DNA of 64,000 bases, from the NCBI GenBank assembly GCA_020544565.1, contig CP078014.1, positions 2,234,016 to 2,298,015 of the forward strand, in the 5' to 3' direction. The stretch is from Bradyrhizobiaceae bacterium. Its GTDB lineage: Bacteria > Pseudomonadota > Alphaproteobacteria > Rhizobiales > Xanthobacteraceae. A program made the position numbers and the translations under genes. The notes under the pieces were generated by a model. It saw only the letters and a program-made list of their open reading frames with translations, did no database searches and had not been told where the DNA came from. Every line of letters starts with the position of its first letter. The stretch's first letter is position 1. Positions 32,587 to 42,995 of this stretch are shown piece by piece.

Positions 32587-35061
32587 CTAAGACACCACCG
32601 CGTCCGTCAGATCCCGGCTTCGCGATTTTTTCATGCCGATGTCGGAAGTCCCTGCCCCCGTTGAGGTCAATGCCAATTCGGCGGCATTGAGCGAAGCACG
32701 ATAGCGGTCATCGTGCGCGTCGCCGTAAAGGGTTGTCCGCTGCCGCGGCGTGCGATTCATGCTGCGGATAAGGCTCTCCATCTCCAGCGGCGCCATTTCA
32801 TGGCCATGCTGGGCGCCGGCCGAGCGAGAGATGGTCTCATCCATCAGCGTGCCACCGAGATCGTTGACGCCGGCCTGCAGACACGCGCGAACGCCGGATT
32901 CACCAAGCTTGACCCAGGATGTCTGGATATTGGGCACCAGCGTATGGAGCGTCAGGCGCCCGACGGCATGCATAAGCACCACCTCCCGGAAGGTCGGCCC
33001 CTTGCGCGACCGGCCCTTGAGATAGATCGGCGCTTCCATATGCACAAAAGGCAACGGCACGAACTCGGTAAATCCACCCGTCTCGGCCTGCAGATCGCGA
33101 ATATGCAGCAGATGCCGCGCCCAATGATCATAGCGATCGACATGACCAAACATGATGGTGGCGGTGCTGCGCAGACCCGTGCGATGCGCAGCCGTTATCA
33201 CCTCCAGCCATTCCGCCGTCTTGATCTTGTCGGGACAGAGGATCGCGCGGACTTCATCATCGAGGATCTCTGCCGCTGTTCCCGGCAGCGTTCCGAGACC
33301 TGCCAGTTTCAGCTCGTGCAGGAATTCGCCAACCGAAATGCCGAGTGTCTTGGCTCCCTGAAACACCTCCAGCGGCGAAAAGGCATGGATATGCATCTCC
33401 GGCGCGTAGTCCTTCACCGTGCGGCAGATCGCGAGATAGGTCGCGCCGGTATAGGATGGATGGATACCACCCTGCATGCAGACTTCGGTCGCGCCGCGAT
33501 CCCATGCCTCGCGGACACGCCTGCCGATTTCCGCATGCGGCAGGTCGTAAGGCTTGCCGCGCAGGTTCTCCGCCAGCTTTCCCTTGGAAAAGGCGCAGAA
33601 CTGGCACTTGAAATAGCAAATGTTGGTGTAGTTGATGTTCCGGGTGACGACATAACTGACCGTATCGCCGTTGACGTCTCGGCGCAGTTCGTCGGCCGCA
33701 CGGCAGATCGCGGTAAACTCGCCGTCCTCGGCGGCGAACAGCGAAACGATCTCATTTTCGTCGAGCCGTTTTCCTGACTGCGCCTTGGCCAATAGGCCAT
33801 CAACATTGCTCCCCTTGATCGCGGGCGCAGGCGGAGCCGCGCGCAACAAGGCGATGTCATGTACCGGCGGCTCCGACGTAGCGCCGGGACACCAGTCATC
33901 AAGGCGCGGCCAGCCATTGCCATCGACAAAGCCGAGCAGCGCCGTTTGCAGCGACCTGTCCGCCCAACGCTCGCTGTGCCGGGCATAGGAGGGATAGATC
34001 GCCAATCGCTCGACCAGCTTCTTGCCGCACTGGGCGGTCGCTTCCTGCAGACGGGTCAGATGCGGCCAGGGCGCTTCAGGATTGACGTGATCAGGCGTCA
34101 CCGGCGACACGCCGCCCCAATCGTTGATCCCGGCCGCGACAATCATGTCCAACACGCCCGGGCTGAGATTGGGGGGCGCCTGGATGTTCATGTCCGGACG
34201 GAACAGCAGACGCGCAAGCGCGATCGTCCACAGATGTTCCTCCAGCGGCGCCGCTTCGACATCCGCCATGCGCGTATCCGGCTTCGGCCGGAAGTTCTGC
34301 ACAATGATTTCCTGGATATGGCCGTAGCGTTCGTCGAGCGCGCGCAGTGCAAGCAGTGACTCGATACGCTCCTCGCGCGTCTCGCCGATGCCGATCAATA
34401 TCCCCGTCGTGAACGGCACCGCCTGCTGGCCAGCGAGTTCGATCGTCCGCAGGCGCGCTGCAGGATCCTTGTCCGGCGAACCGAAATGCGGGCCACCACG
34501 CTCGCACAAACGCGCCGACGCGCTCTCCAGCATGATCCCTTGCGAGATCGAGACCTTCCGCAACGCCGCGAGATCGTCTGCCTCCATGAGCCCCGGATTG
34601 AGGTGGGGAAGAAGACCGACTTCCTTGAAAACAGCGCGCGCGACGTCTTCGAGATAGGCGAGCGTCGTCGGATAGCCCATCGCCTGCAGTTCGTCCTGAG
34701 CATGGCGGTAGCGCAGCTCCGGCTTGTCGCCGAGGGTGAACAGCGCCTCCTTGCAGCCGGCGGCATGGCCGGCCCGCGCGATCGCCAGAACTTCATCTAC
34801 CGTCAGATAGGCGCGTTGCCCTTTGCGCGGCGCATGCGCAAACGTGCAGTAGTGACAGACGTCGCGACACAACTGCGTCAGCGGAATGAAAACCTTGCGG
34901 GAAAAGGAGATCTTGTGGCCGTGAGCCTCGTCGCGCAACGACGACGCGAGGCGCATCAGATCATCAAGCGAGACATCATCGACAAGGCTCATCACCTCGC
35001 AGGACGAAATGTCACGACGGCGGAGCAGATCTGAAAGCTGTCGATCAGCGGTGACCTTCAC
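32587..35061 (-). CDS. fbiC: FO synthase (fused CofG-CofH), F420 biosynthesis
   Basis: An 824-residue bifunctional radical SAM protein. The N-terminal CofG half has Cys65, 69 and 72 (CRDVCHYC); the C-terminal CofH half has Cys482, 486 and 489 (CYFKCQFC). Together they make FO, the 8-hydroxy-5-deazaflavin chromophore of F420, from tyrosine and 5-amino-6-ribitylaminouracil. Both clusters are intact and the length matches fused FbiC proteins of actinobacteria and proteobacteria. It is the last gene of the long minus-strand operon, 25 bp after cofC. Confidence 0.96.
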   Translation of the reverse strand: MKVTADRQLSDLLRRRDISSCEVMSLVDDVSLDDLMRLASSLRDEAHGHKISFSRKVFIPLTQLCRDVCHYCTFAHAPRKGQRAYLTVDEVLAIARAGHAAGCKEALFTLGDKPELRYRHAQDELQAMGYPTTLAYLEDVARAVFKEVGLLPHLNPGLMEADDLAALRKVSISQGIMLESASARLCERGGPHFGSPDKDPAARLRTIELAGQQAVPFTTGILIGIGETREERIESLLALRALDERYGHIQEIIVQNFRPKPDTRMADVEAAPLEEHLWTIALARLLFRPDMNIQAPPNLSPGVLDMIVAAGINDWGGVSPVTPDHVNPEAPWPHLTRLQEATAQCGKKLVERLAIYPSYARHSERWADRSLQTALLGFVDGNGWPRLDDWCPGATSEPPVHDIALLRAAPPAPAIKGSNVDGLLAKAQSGKRLDENEIVSLFAAEDGEFTAICRAADELRRDVNGDTVSYVVTRNINYTNICYFKCQFCAFSKGKLAENLRGKPYDLPHAEIGRRVREAWDRGATEVCMQGGIHPSYTGATYLAICRTVKDYAPEMHIHAFSPLEVFQGAKTLGISVGEFLHELKLAGLGTLPGTAAEILDDEVRAILCPDKIKTAEWLEVITAAHRTGLRSTATIMFGHVDRYDHWARHLLHIRDLQAETGGFTEFVPLPFVHMEAPIYLKGRSRKGPTFREVVLMHAVGRLTLHTLVPNIQTSWVKLGESGVRACLQAGVNDLGGTLMDETISRSAGAQHGHEMAPLEMESLIRSMNRTPRQRTTLYGDAHDDRYRASLNAAELALTSTGAGTSDIGMKKSRSRDLTDAVVS

Positions 35062-35086
35062 GTCTCAATCCTTTGCCCCAGCGGGC

Positions 35087-35836
35087 TCATTGGCGGGTCG
35101 CAAGCGGCACGCTCTCGCTCCGGGGCAGGCTCGCGCCCGCAAGGTAGCCAACCTCATGCCAATCCTCATGAGCGGACCATTCCATTCGGCGGCTTAATCC
35201 CAGCGAGCGTAAATACGCATCCGTCCGAGTCTTCGTGCACAATTCGAGAAATTCGACGAGATGGCGCGGTTCATCGAGATCGAGCCCCAGCCGGCCATTC
35301 ATCACCACAACCGGACGAAGACCACCCTGGTTGGCGACCTGAATATGCCGTACGAAGCTGTCGGACCCGAAGCACGGCGCAATCCGTCCAGGAACATCGC
35401 ACGCCAGCGCATTGGTGCCGCCATCGCGAAGTGCCGGCGCAATCGCTACCCCCGTCTTTCTCACCGCGGCGAACAACGCAACGATATCCGCCGGAAGGAT
35501 GCCCGGCACATCGCTCGGCAAAGCAACTACCGCGCCCCCTCGCCGGCTCGCCACATCCACAAAGCCGACCTTGACCGCGGCGTTCGTGCCGGCGGCACCA
35601 TGATCGTCAATGACGACGACACCCAATTGCCGGGCATAGTTCGCGACCTCATCGGCGCTGGTGACAACCGCGACATTGCGGAGCCCGGGCACGCCGAGAG
35701 CCGCATCGAGCACATCACCCAACATCGTCCATGCCAATTTTGCCCGCTCCGCAACGCTCAGCAACGGGGACAGCCGCTGCTTCGCACCGTCGAAGGACTT
35801 CACCGGCACGATCACCCATGCGTCGGACTCGATCAC
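35087..35836 (-). CDS. cofC: 2-phospholactate (or related) guanylyltransferase CofC
   Basis: A 249-residue nucleotidyltransferase from GTG 35836, with GGAG seven bases upstream. It opens [26 protein letters not shown], the CofC signature of the GT-A fold with the metal/GTP loop. It makes the GPP-activated C3 acid for CofD. Homologues use 2-phospholactate, phosphoenolpyruvate or 3-phosphoglycerate; which applies here cannot be told from sequence. It lies between cofD and fbiC. Confidence 0.9.
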   Translation of the reverse strand: MIESDAWVIVPVKSFDGAKQRLSPLLSVAERAKLAWTMLGDVLDAALGVPGLRNVAVVTSADEVANYARQLGVVVIDDHGAAGTNAAVKVGFVDVASRRGGAVVALPSDVPGILPADIVALFAAVRKTGVAIAPALRDGGTNALACDVPGRIAPCFGSDSFVRHIQVANQGGLRPVVVMNGRLGLDLDEPRHLVEFLELCTKTRTDAYLRSLGLSRRMEWSAHEDWHEVGYLAGASLPRSESVPLATRQ

Positions 35837-35858
35837 AATGCATCTCCGTAACAGGCGA

Positions 35859-36821
35859 TCACTTTTCCGATTGCGCGTCGGGCATCGAAAGGCGCTCGCC
35901 AAAAGCGACCACCTGTTCAGCCAATTCGATCTTGGACGCCATATCCGTCATCAACGTCGGAGCCAGATGAACCGCCACGTCGAGACCGGTCACCTCGGCC
36001 GCATCAGCCGAGTCGACGACCAGTCCGTCGATCAGCCCGTGATAGTGCGCGGCAATCGCGGCCGTGGTTGGCTGTATCCCGAGCTCATCCATGATCTTCC
36101 GGGTCGGTCCTTTCACCGCCTGTCCACCCAGGATCGGCGACACAGCAACAATCGGAACGCCGGCGGCGCGTAACGCGTCGCGTAATCCAGGCACCGACAG
36201 AATGGGATCGATGCTCAGATAGGGGTTCGACGGACAGATCACGATCAGCTGGAGATCATCGGCCCCAAGGGCAGCGCGCACTTCCGGCGTCATCCGCGCG
36301 GAGGCGGCACCGTCGAACCGGATCTGCTTTACGACAGGCTCACAACGGCGCTCGACGAAATACCGTTGGAATGCGAGCTCTTCGGAAGGGGTGACGACCA
36401 TGGTGCGGATATCGTCGTCAGTCACGGGCAGAATCTTTGCAGAAATTCCAAACCGCCTGGCGACATCATCCGCTATCGTCGTCAGACGCTCGCCGCCCGC
36501 CCGTCGCCGCGTTCGTTCCACATGCAGCGCGAGATCGCGATCGCCAAGCGCAAACCAGGTTTCACCGCCGACCTGCGCCAACGCCTCCATGAAGTTCCAG
36601 CTCTCATCAGCCCGGCCCCAACCGCGCTGAAGATCATTCAAGCCACCGAGCGTATACAGCACCGTGTCGAGATCGGGCGAAATGTGCAGGCCGAGATGCG
36701 TGAAATCGTCGGCCATGTTGACGACGACGTTCAGCCGCTTCCCCAGCACATGCTGAAGCCCGTGCGCCAACTTCGCGCCGCCCACGCCACCACATAGTGC
36801 GACGACCCTGGACGAACTCAT
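35859..36821 (-). CDS. cofD: 2-phospho-L-lactate transferase CofD (FO transferase)
   Basis: A 320-residue protein with the opening [20 protein letters not shown] and the later [20 protein letters not shown] characteristic of CofD. It transfers the phospho-C3 acid from the CofC product to FO, giving F420-0 or its dehydro or glyceryl form. Its ATG overlaps the cofE stop by 4 bp. Confidence 0.95.
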   Translation of the reverse strand: MSSSRVVALCGGVGGAKLAHGLQHVLGKRLNVVVNMADDFTHLGLHISPDLDTVLYTLGGLNDLQRGWGRADESWNFMEALAQVGGETWFALGDRDLALHVERTRRRAGGERLTTIADDVARRFGISAKILPVTDDDIRTMVVTPSEELAFQRYFVERRCEPVVKQIRFDGAASARMTPEVRAALGADDLQLIVICPSNPYLSIDPILSVPGLRDALRAAGVPIVAVSPILGGQAVKGPTRKIMDELGIQPTTAAIAAHYHGLIDGLVVDSADAAEVTGLDVAVHLAPTLMTDMASKIELAEQVVAFGERLSMPDAQSEK

Positions 36822-37585
36822 CTGAACATGTCCCGTTCCTTGGGGCGCACCAGCGCCGATGCCGGATTGACCGGCGCGTCGCTGGCGAAGCCCCGAACAT
36901 GCACGACGGGCAGCCCCTCGCTGCCCTGCCCCATGACCAGCGACGCAGCCGCTGCCAATTCGTCCGCGACGGCAACCTCGGTGACCTGCATCGGCCGCCC
37001 GAACAGATCGGGCGAGCCGATCATGTTCTGCAACGACGGGATGCCGGCGCTTCCCAAGGCGACGCCCACCACCCCGTTGCGCCAGGGGCGACCAAAACTG
37101 TCGTTCATGACGACGCCTACCGCGACGCCCAAAGCTCGACTAAGACCGGATCGCAGAGCTTCGCAACTGGCGTCCGGATTTTCCGGCAGCAGCAGCACCC
37201 GTCCGTCCCCGTCCGCATGCACGATGTTGGATTCGTCGATCCCCGCATTCGCCATCACAAACCCCAGCCGGTGGGCCACGATCATGACGTTCTGCCGCGT
37301 GCGCACGACCTCGCTGGACTCCGTTAACACCACCTCGATGTGACGAGGATCCTTGCCGACAACTTTCGCCAGCTCCAGCGCCTGCGGCGACGGAACCACA
37401 TCGCGCAGCTCGACGTATCGATTCTCGGATTTGGAGACGATTTTCTGGGCCAGCACGAAGATATCACCGGCGGCGACCTCGATTCCCGCGCGGCTTGCAC
37501 CCTCGACAATGATAGCGACGAGATCGTCCCCCGGCTCGACCAAAGGCAGCCCGGGAAGCGCGGTATAAGTAATACTCTTGATCAT
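36818..37585 (-). CDS. cofE: Coenzyme F420-0:L-glutamate ligase CofE
   Basis: A 255-residue ligase starting MIKSITYTALPGLPLVEPGD. It adds gamma-linked glutamates to F420-0. Key segments are ALGVAVGVVMNDSFGRPWRNG and SLQNMIGSPDLFGRP. It is a stand-alone CofE, without the FMN-binding nitroreductase domain fused in mycobacterial FbiB. That domain reduces dehydro-F420-0 when PEP is the precursor, so its absence is informative. It lies 62 bp after the LLM gene and overlaps cofD. Confidence 0.95.
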   Translation of the reverse strand: MIKSITYTALPGLPLVEPGDDLVAIIVEGASRAGIEVAAGDIFVLAQKIVSKSENRYVELRDVVPSPQALELAKVVGKDPRHIEVVLTESSEVVRTRQNVMIVAHRLGFVMANAGIDESNIVHADGDGRVLLLPENPDASCEALRSGLSRALGVAVGVVMNDSFGRPWRNGVVGVALGSAGIPSLQNMIGSPDLFGRPMQVTEVAVADELAAAASLVMGQGSEGLPVVHVRGFASDAPVNPASALVRPKERDMFR

Positions 37586-37647
37586 CGTGCCCGTTTTCTC
37601 AACCAATGATTGCGCGACCGGTCGTCGATGCAACCATCGCCTTTTTA

Positions 37648-38655
37648 CTACCTTTTCATCACACCCTTGAACACGTTGTGCAATCCCAACACATTGCCTT
37701 CGTAATCCAGCGCCTTGAGAATCGCCCCGGCCGGACGCACACCGACCATGTCGGCCCCGGCCTCATGCAGCGCCGCGAGGCGGCGCGTGCATTCTTCGGC
37801 AGAACCGAGGATCGCCATTTTGGCGACCAGGTCGTTCGGCACCAGTTCGCGCTCTATCGGGAACTGCTTGGCCTTGACCCGCGCCACAATGGTCTCGACC
37901 TGAGCCGGATCAAGACCCAGCAGCGTCCGGATCTTCGAATGTGATGCCGTGATGGTGCGCGCGATCATCTCACGGATGATATCGGCGAGCTGATCAACAT
38001 CGTCGCCATGCAGAACCATGTTCCAGGCGACGATGGTCACATCCTCGCGCTTGCGGCCGGAAGCTTTCAGCCCCTCATCGACGAAGCGAATGACCTCGCG
38101 CATCGCCTCGGGCTCGCCGACGTTACCGACGATCACGCCGTCTGCAACTTCTCCCGCCATCCGGAAAGCGTCCGGGTGGGTGCTGGCGACATAGAATTTC
38201 GGCGTCACATGCGGCAGAAAATTGAGCTTGGCGTCCTCCATCTTGAAGACGCTGTTTGCGACAGAGACGCTCTCTCCCGCGAACAGCCGCTTCATCGCGA
38301 GGATCGCATCCCGCGTCACATCCACGAACTTGCCGTCGGGCGCAGCGAGCGCCGCCCGTGTGTGCTTCAATCCCGCGCCGATTCCAACGATCACAGGCTC
38401 ATCGCGATAATCCTGCACGGTTGCCATTGCGCGTGCAACCTGCACCGGATGGCGCGTGTAAGGATTGGTGATACCGAGCCCGAGGCTTATCTTGTTTGTC
38501 TTGGCGCCAATGGCAGCAAGCACGGCGAACGGATCGCGATAGAACTCTTCGTCCGGAATCCACAGCAGATCGACGCCAGCCTGTTCGGACTTCAGCGCGA
38601 TATCCACAAGCGTCTTCGTCGAACGGTTCGGGATCGTGCAATAGGAAAATTTCAT
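37648..38655 (-). CDS. LLM-class (luciferase-like) F420-dependent oxidoreductase
   Basis: A 335-residue TIM-barrel protein of the luciferase-like superfamily, starting MKFSYCTIPNRSTKTLVDIA, in the branch of 5,10-methylenetetrahydromethanopterin reductase-like enzymes that use F420. Position between coxG and cofE in one operon argues strongly for F420 over FMN. It probably reduces or oxidises the product of the molybdenum hydroxylase; the substrate is not known. Confidence 0.88.
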   Translation of the reverse strand: MKFSYCTIPNRSTKTLVDIALKSEQAGVDLLWIPDEEFYRDPFAVLAAIGAKTNKISLGLGITNPYTRHPVQVARAMATVQDYRDEPVIVGIGAGLKHTRAALAAPDGKFVDVTRDAILAMKRLFAGESVSVANSVFKMEDAKLNFLPHVTPKFYVASTHPDAFRMAGEVADGVIVGNVGEPEAMREVIRFVDEGLKASGRKREDVTIVAWNMVLHGDDVDQLADIIREMIARTITASHSKIRTLLGLDPAQVETIVARVKAKQFPIERELVPNDLVAKMAILGSAEECTRRLAALHEAGADMVGVRPAGAILKALDYEGNVLGLHNVFKGVMKR

Positions 38656-38683
38656 AAGCGCCCCTCGGCCTGGCGTGTTGTCG

Positions 38684-39295
38684 TTATTGCTGACTGGACT
38701 TGAAGATACCGGTAATGCGTCGCCAGATCAGCGACAGCATCAGCGACGCAAAATTCAGCGATTGCGGCTCGGCCGCCGGGACCTGCGCCGCAGGCGTGGT
38801 GGCGACAGTTGCATCACGCGCATCGCCTGTCACAGCCGGCGCCGCGCTCGAATCCAGCATCTTGCCGAGATTTGTGGCGAACATCTTGGTGATACTGCCG
38901 GCGATTTCCTTGACGATTCCGCCACGGCTGAACTGCGCAAGCGGGCCGGTAATACCGTAATCCACTTTCAGTTCAATCCGGGTTTTGGCGGCGTCCATTG
39001 CGATCAGACGATAGTCCACCGTCGCGTTCACACGCGTGGCATTCTTGCCATCACGCCCCGCGCCTTTGATGATGCCGGAATGAGTGGCATCATCCCGGGT
39101 CACTTCAGCCTCTCCTGCGAACGCCGCCTTGATCGGACCGAGTTGCACGCGGAAGATTCCGCTGGCCTTGCGATTGTCCTCGACATTGGTGATCTCTGCA
39201 CCGGGAATGCACGTCGCTGTGGCGCGCAAATCCTCCAGCGCCTTCCAGACGGCCTCAAGAGAATACGGAACCTCGAACGATTGCTCTAGCTGCAC
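38684..39295 (-). CDS. coxG: CoxG-like SRPBCC protein with C-terminal membrane anchor
   Basis: A 203-residue protein starting MQLEQSFEVPYSLEAVWKAL, the CoxG branch of the START/SRPBCC fold. A variable Ala/Pro linker follows at about 150-175. The C-terminal hydrophobic helix (SLNFASLMLSLIWRRI) should bind the membrane. In CO-oxidisers CoxG helps recruit the dehydrogenase to the membrane; here it probably does so for the CoxLMS-like hydroxylase encoded upstream. Confidence 0.88.
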   Translation of the reverse strand: MQLEQSFEVPYSLEAVWKALEDLRATATCIPGAEITNVEDNRKASGIFRVQLGPIKAAFAGEAEVTRDDATHSGIIKGAGRDGKNATRVNATVDYRLIAMDAAKTRIELKVDYGITGPLAQFSRGGIVKEIAGSITKMFATNLGKMLDSSAAPAVTGDARDATVATTPAAQVPAAEPQSLNFASLMLSLIWRRITGIFKSSQQ

Positions 39296-39307
39296 GGCGT
39301 ATTCTCC

Positions 39308-39781
39308 TCACCCTACCTTGCTGTTCGCCGCATAGATATTTCGAAGGGCTCGGACAATGCCCTGATATCCCGTGCAGCGACAGATATTTCCCGACATCTC
39401 CCTGCGGATATCGGCCTCATCCAGCCCCGGAAACCGCGTAACAAGATCGTGCGAGGTCATCAGCATGCCCGACGTGCAGTAACCGCACTGAAGCGCGTGC
39501 TCCCTGGAAAACTCGACGCGGATCGCATCCATCAGCGGGTCAGCCTCGAATCCTTCGATCGTCTTGACATCGCGCCCATCGCAGGCCGCCGCCAATGTGA
39601 TGCATGATCGCGCCGAGACCCCGTCAAGATGAACCGTGCAGGCCCCGCACACACCATGCTCGCAACCGATATGCGTGCCGGTGAGATGCAGTCGTTCGCG
39701 CAGGAAGTCGGCCAGCGACATCCGCGCATCAACGCTTGTTTCCACCGTCTCGCCGTTAACGGTCAGGGAGATTGCAATCAT
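39308..39781 (-). CDS. 2Fe-2S small subunit of the second molybdenum hydroxylase
   Basis: A 157-residue protein of standard length with both clusters complete: Cys40, 45, 48 and 60, then Cys99, 102, 134 and 136. ATG 39781 overlaps the FAD-subunit stop. It transfers electrons from molybdenum to FAD. It is clearly a different lineage from the small subunit at 1699-2244 (no C-terminal extension). Confidence 0.93.
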   Translation of the reverse strand: MIAISLTVNGETVETSVDARMSLADFLRERLHLTGTHIGCEHGVCGACTVHLDGVSARSCITLAAACDGRDVKTIEGFEADPLMDAIRVEFSREHALQCGYCTSGMLMTSHDLVTRFPGLDEADIRREMSGNICRCTGYQGIVRALRNIYAANSKVG

Positions 39782-40596
39782 GGCCGCGCACCGCCTTGAA
39801 GGGCACGCATGACCGCGGCCGCATGGAAATGAACCTGGGCGCCTTCGACAGCGGGCGCTGCTTCGCGGACGGCCGCGCGGATCTCGTCGATCGCCATCTG
39901 CTGCGGCCAACCGCCCGCAGCCGCAAACAGCAACACGGGCGGGGATGACAACGCGCCCGCCACGATCCGGCGCATGCCGCGCGCTTGATCATCGATAAAG
40001 CATCCGATCGCCTCGGCGAATTCGCCGACCTTGCGATTGTGCTTGTAGTAGCCCCAACGCGCGGTCGCGCTCAAAGCGGGAATATGCAAATGCGTAAGAA
40101 ACTCACCCGGCTCGAGCGCCACGGTGAAGCTGCCGATCAGGAACTCGCCGATCGGCAATCGCCGCGCGCCGGACGGCCCGGCAATGCCGACACTGGCGTC
40201 GAGCGCCAACAGGCACGACAGCCAGTCGGCCGCCGGATCGGCATGGGCGACGCTTCCGCCCATGGTTCCGCGATTGCGGACGCCGCGATAAGCGATACCG
40301 CCGGCGACCTTGCGCAGCAGATCGAACGTCGCCCCCGCCTCCTTCGACAACTCGAGCGCGCCGTGCGTTACCAGCGCTCCGATGGAGATTTCGGACGGCG
40401 ACACCTCAACGGTTTTCAATTCATCGAGCGCCGATATATCGACGACCGCGGAGGGCCGCACCAACCGAAGATTGAGCATCGGCCCCAGGGATTGTCCTCC
40501 TGCAAGCACGCGGGCATCGCCCTGGTGCTGCGCGAGGATTTCCGTCGTCTCCTGAATGCTCGACGGTCGAACGAAATCGAAGCTCGATGCTTTCAC
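39778..40596 (-). CDS. FAD-binding medium subunit of the second molybdenum hydroxylase
   Basis: A 272-residue PCMH-type flavoprotein with GGQSLGPMLNLRLVRP near residue 33 and VRNRGTMGGSVAHADPAADW near residue 105. The C-terminal flavoprotein domain is present. It overlaps the large-subunit gene upstream and the small-subunit gene downstream by 4 bp each, so the three subunits are made together. Confidence 0.92.
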   Translation of the reverse strand: MKASSFDFVRPSSIQETTEILAQHQGDARVLAGGQSLGPMLNLRLVRPSAVVDISALDELKTVEVSPSEISIGALVTHGALELSKEAGATFDLLRKVAGGIAYRGVRNRGTMGGSVAHADPAADWLSCLLALDASVGIAGPSGARRLPIGEFLIGSFTVALEPGEFLTHLHIPALSATARWGYYKHNRKVGEFAEAIGCFIDDQARGMRRIVAGALSSPPVLLFAAAGGWPQQMAIDEIRAAVREAAPAVEGAQVHFHAAAVMRALQGGARP

Positions 40597-42956
40597 GACG
40601 CGCCTCCCGCAGTGAAGCCGGGACCCAGTCCCACGGTTTCGAGCGCACTCAGAATCCGGTCGGGTGTGACCGGGACTGCCGCGACTTCCGCACCGAACGG
40701 AATCAATGCATCGTTGACCGCGTTCACGATCGCAGCAGGAGGCGCAATCGCCCCACCCTCTCCGACGCCCTTGATTCCAAAGCGCGTGAAGGGCGATGCG
40801 GTCTCGGTCTTGAACAACCGGATGTTCGGCACGTCCCCGCAGCCCGGCAACAGATAATCGGCGAAGGTCGATGCCTGAGGTTGACCGGATTCGTCGTACC
40901 GCACCTCCTCGAAGAGTGCCGTTCCGATCCCCTGGACGATGCCGCCAAGGATCTGACCGTCGACGATCATCGGATTGACCTGAATTCCGCAGTCGTCCAC
41001 CGCCACGTAATCACGCAGCTTCACCGTCGCGAAGTCGCGGTCGATCTCGAGCACCGCGACGTGGGTGGAATAGGCGAACGCGCCGGAATCGATCTTCGGC
41101 CGGTAGCCGCCGATCACTTCAAGACCCGCGGAGTCCATATCCGGCGGAAGCTCCGCCGGGGCGAAATAGAGAATATGAGCGATCTCCCGTATGCTCATCG
41201 ATGCGGAGTCGGCATAAAAAGCGCCATCGCGAAACGACAGGTCCGCGGGAGTCCGTTGCATCAGATGGGCCGCCGCCACCCGCAGCCGGGCGATCAGGCG
41301 GTCGCATCCGTCGGCGATGGCGCCCCCGACCATGATCATGCATCGCGACGCATAGGTGCCCGTCGAATAAGGCGTCAGCGCCGTGTCACCGTGCGTCACC
41401 TGAATCTTGTCGATATGAATGCCGAGAACATCGGATGCGACCTGGGCCAGGGACGTTTCCATTCCCTGTCCATGCGACTGAACCCCGGTGCGGATATCGA
41501 CGCCGCCGTCGGGCGTGATCCGCACCGCCGCCTGTTCATGCCCCGGCATCAGGCGCGTCCCCATCCCCGCCAGCACCGAGGTGCTGACCCCGGTGTGCTC
41601 GGTATAGGTCGCAAACCCGATGCCCAGCAGCGGCCGGCCATCGGCAAGCCGCTGTTTCTGCTCTGCGCGCAGTTGCGCAAGATCGATCGCGCCCAGCGCC
41701 GTATCGAGGCTGTGGCGATAATCGCCGCTGTCGTAGAGCTTGCCGGTGACGGACTTGTACGGCATCGCCTCGACCGGCACCAGATTCTCGCGCCGGACCA
41801 GATACGCCTCCCGCTTCACCGCCCGCGCCAGCGCGTCGATCGTGAGTTCGGTGGCAAAGCACGCGCCGGGACGCGCGACCGCGCGATAAGCCTGGATCGG
41901 CGGCTTGTTGGTCGCAACCGTTTTCGTCACGACACGATAGTTCTGCACCTGATACGGGCCGGGCAGGATCCCGGCCGCCTGGATCGCATCGAAGGCGCAG
42001 GTGTGCGGCCAGATCGAATAAGCCCCAGCGTCTACGATGACCTCGGCATCAAGACCGAGCAAGCGGCCCTGGTCGTCGCCATATGCGGTGATGTTGTAGA
42101 TGTGCTCGCGGCAGTTCGCGCCGGCGGTGAGATGCTCGCGGCGATCTTCCAGCCAGCGCACCGGCCGCTTCAGCTTCAGCGCCAGATACCCCAGAATAAG
42201 CTCTTCCGGATGCAGGATCGCCTTGTACCCGAACCCGCCACCCACGTCGGGGGCGACCACGCGAATGCGGTTCTGGTCGAGCTTCAGGAAATCCGCCAGA
42301 CCGTTGCGAATGAGATGCGGCGACTGCGTCGACGAATGGACCACAAGCTGGTTCGCGCGCTCGTCCCACAGCGCGACAATGCCGCGCCCCTCGAGCGGGG
42401 CGATCGCCTGACGGGCAAGCTTGTATGTCCGTGTCACGCGGACAGGGGCCGAGGCCCGCACCTCTGCAAAATCCTGCCCCAGCTCCATCTGATGGAAGAT
42501 ATTGTTGGTCAATTCGGAATGGATCACGGGTGCGTCCGACGCCGTGGCGGCAATGGCATCAGTAATCGCGTCGAGCTCGTCAAAATCGAAAAATACTCGC
42601 TCCGCAAGATCCTCAGCCTCGGCGCGCGACGGCGCAAGGCACGCTGCCAGGATCTGGCCGACAAAATTGGCCTTCTTCCTGGCCATGACGGGATATTCGG
42701 TCTTGATGTAGCCGGGAATGGTGCCCTCGGCGACAATCGGCGAAATAGCCTCGATATCGGCGGCCGTAAACACATGCGCGCGATCGTCGGCGTCGATCTC
42801 CGCTTCCTTGATCACGGCATGCGCCACGGGACTGCGCACGAACGCCACGTCCAGCATTCGTGGGAAACTGAGATCGCCCACAAAGGTGCTTTTGCCGTGG
42901 AGATGACGCTTGTCTTCCTTCCGCGGAACACTTGCGCCAATACCGGTGGAACTCAT
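40593..42956 (-). CDS. Molybdopterin-binding large subunit of the second molybdenum hydroxylase
   Basis: A 787-residue complete subunit starting at ATG 42956, preceded by CGGGAGACGAGC (an ATG 15 bp upstream is less well placed). The hammerhead domain is followed by the two-part molybdopterin domain. The active-site loop reads QAYRAVARPGACFATE near residue 355, not AYRCSFR, so CO oxidation is excluded. The catalytic Glu lies in GVGEGGAIAPP near residue 730. It probably hydroxylates a heterocycle or another organic compound imported by the Liv system encoded directly upstream. Confidence 0.92.
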   Translation of the reverse strand: MSSTGIGASVPRKEDKRHLHGKSTFVGDLSFPRMLDVAFVRSPVAHAVIKEAEIDADDRAHVFTAADIEAISPIVAEGTIPGYIKTEYPVMARKKANFVGQILAACLAPSRAEAEDLAERVFFDFDELDAITDAIAATASDAPVIHSELTNNIFHQMELGQDFAEVRASAPVRVTRTYKLARQAIAPLEGRGIVALWDERANQLVVHSSTQSPHLIRNGLADFLKLDQNRIRVVAPDVGGGFGYKAILHPEELILGYLALKLKRPVRWLEDRREHLTAGANCREHIYNITAYGDDQGRLLGLDAEVIVDAGAYSIWPHTCAFDAIQAAGILPGPYQVQNYRVVTKTVATNKPPIQAYRAVARPGACFATELTIDALARAVKREAYLVRRENLVPVEAMPYKSVTGKLYDSGDYRHSLDTALGAIDLAQLRAEQKQRLADGRPLLGIGFATYTEHTGVSTSVLAGMGTRLMPGHEQAAVRITPDGGVDIRTGVQSHGQGMETSLAQVASDVLGIHIDKIQVTHGDTALTPYSTGTYASRCMIMVGGAIADGCDRLIARLRVAAAHLMQRTPADLSFRDGAFYADSASMSIREIAHILYFAPAELPPDMDSAGLEVIGGYRPKIDSGAFAYSTHVAVLEIDRDFATVKLRDYVAVDDCGIQVNPMIVDGQILGGIVQGIGTALFEEVRYDESGQPQASTFADYLLPGCGDVPNIRLFKTETASPFTRFGIKGVGEGGAIAPPAAIVNAVNDALIPFGAEVAAVPVTPDRILSALETVGLGPGFTAGGAS

Positions 42957-42995
42957 GCTCGTCTCCCGCACCGAACCGGATCATGACGATCCGGA

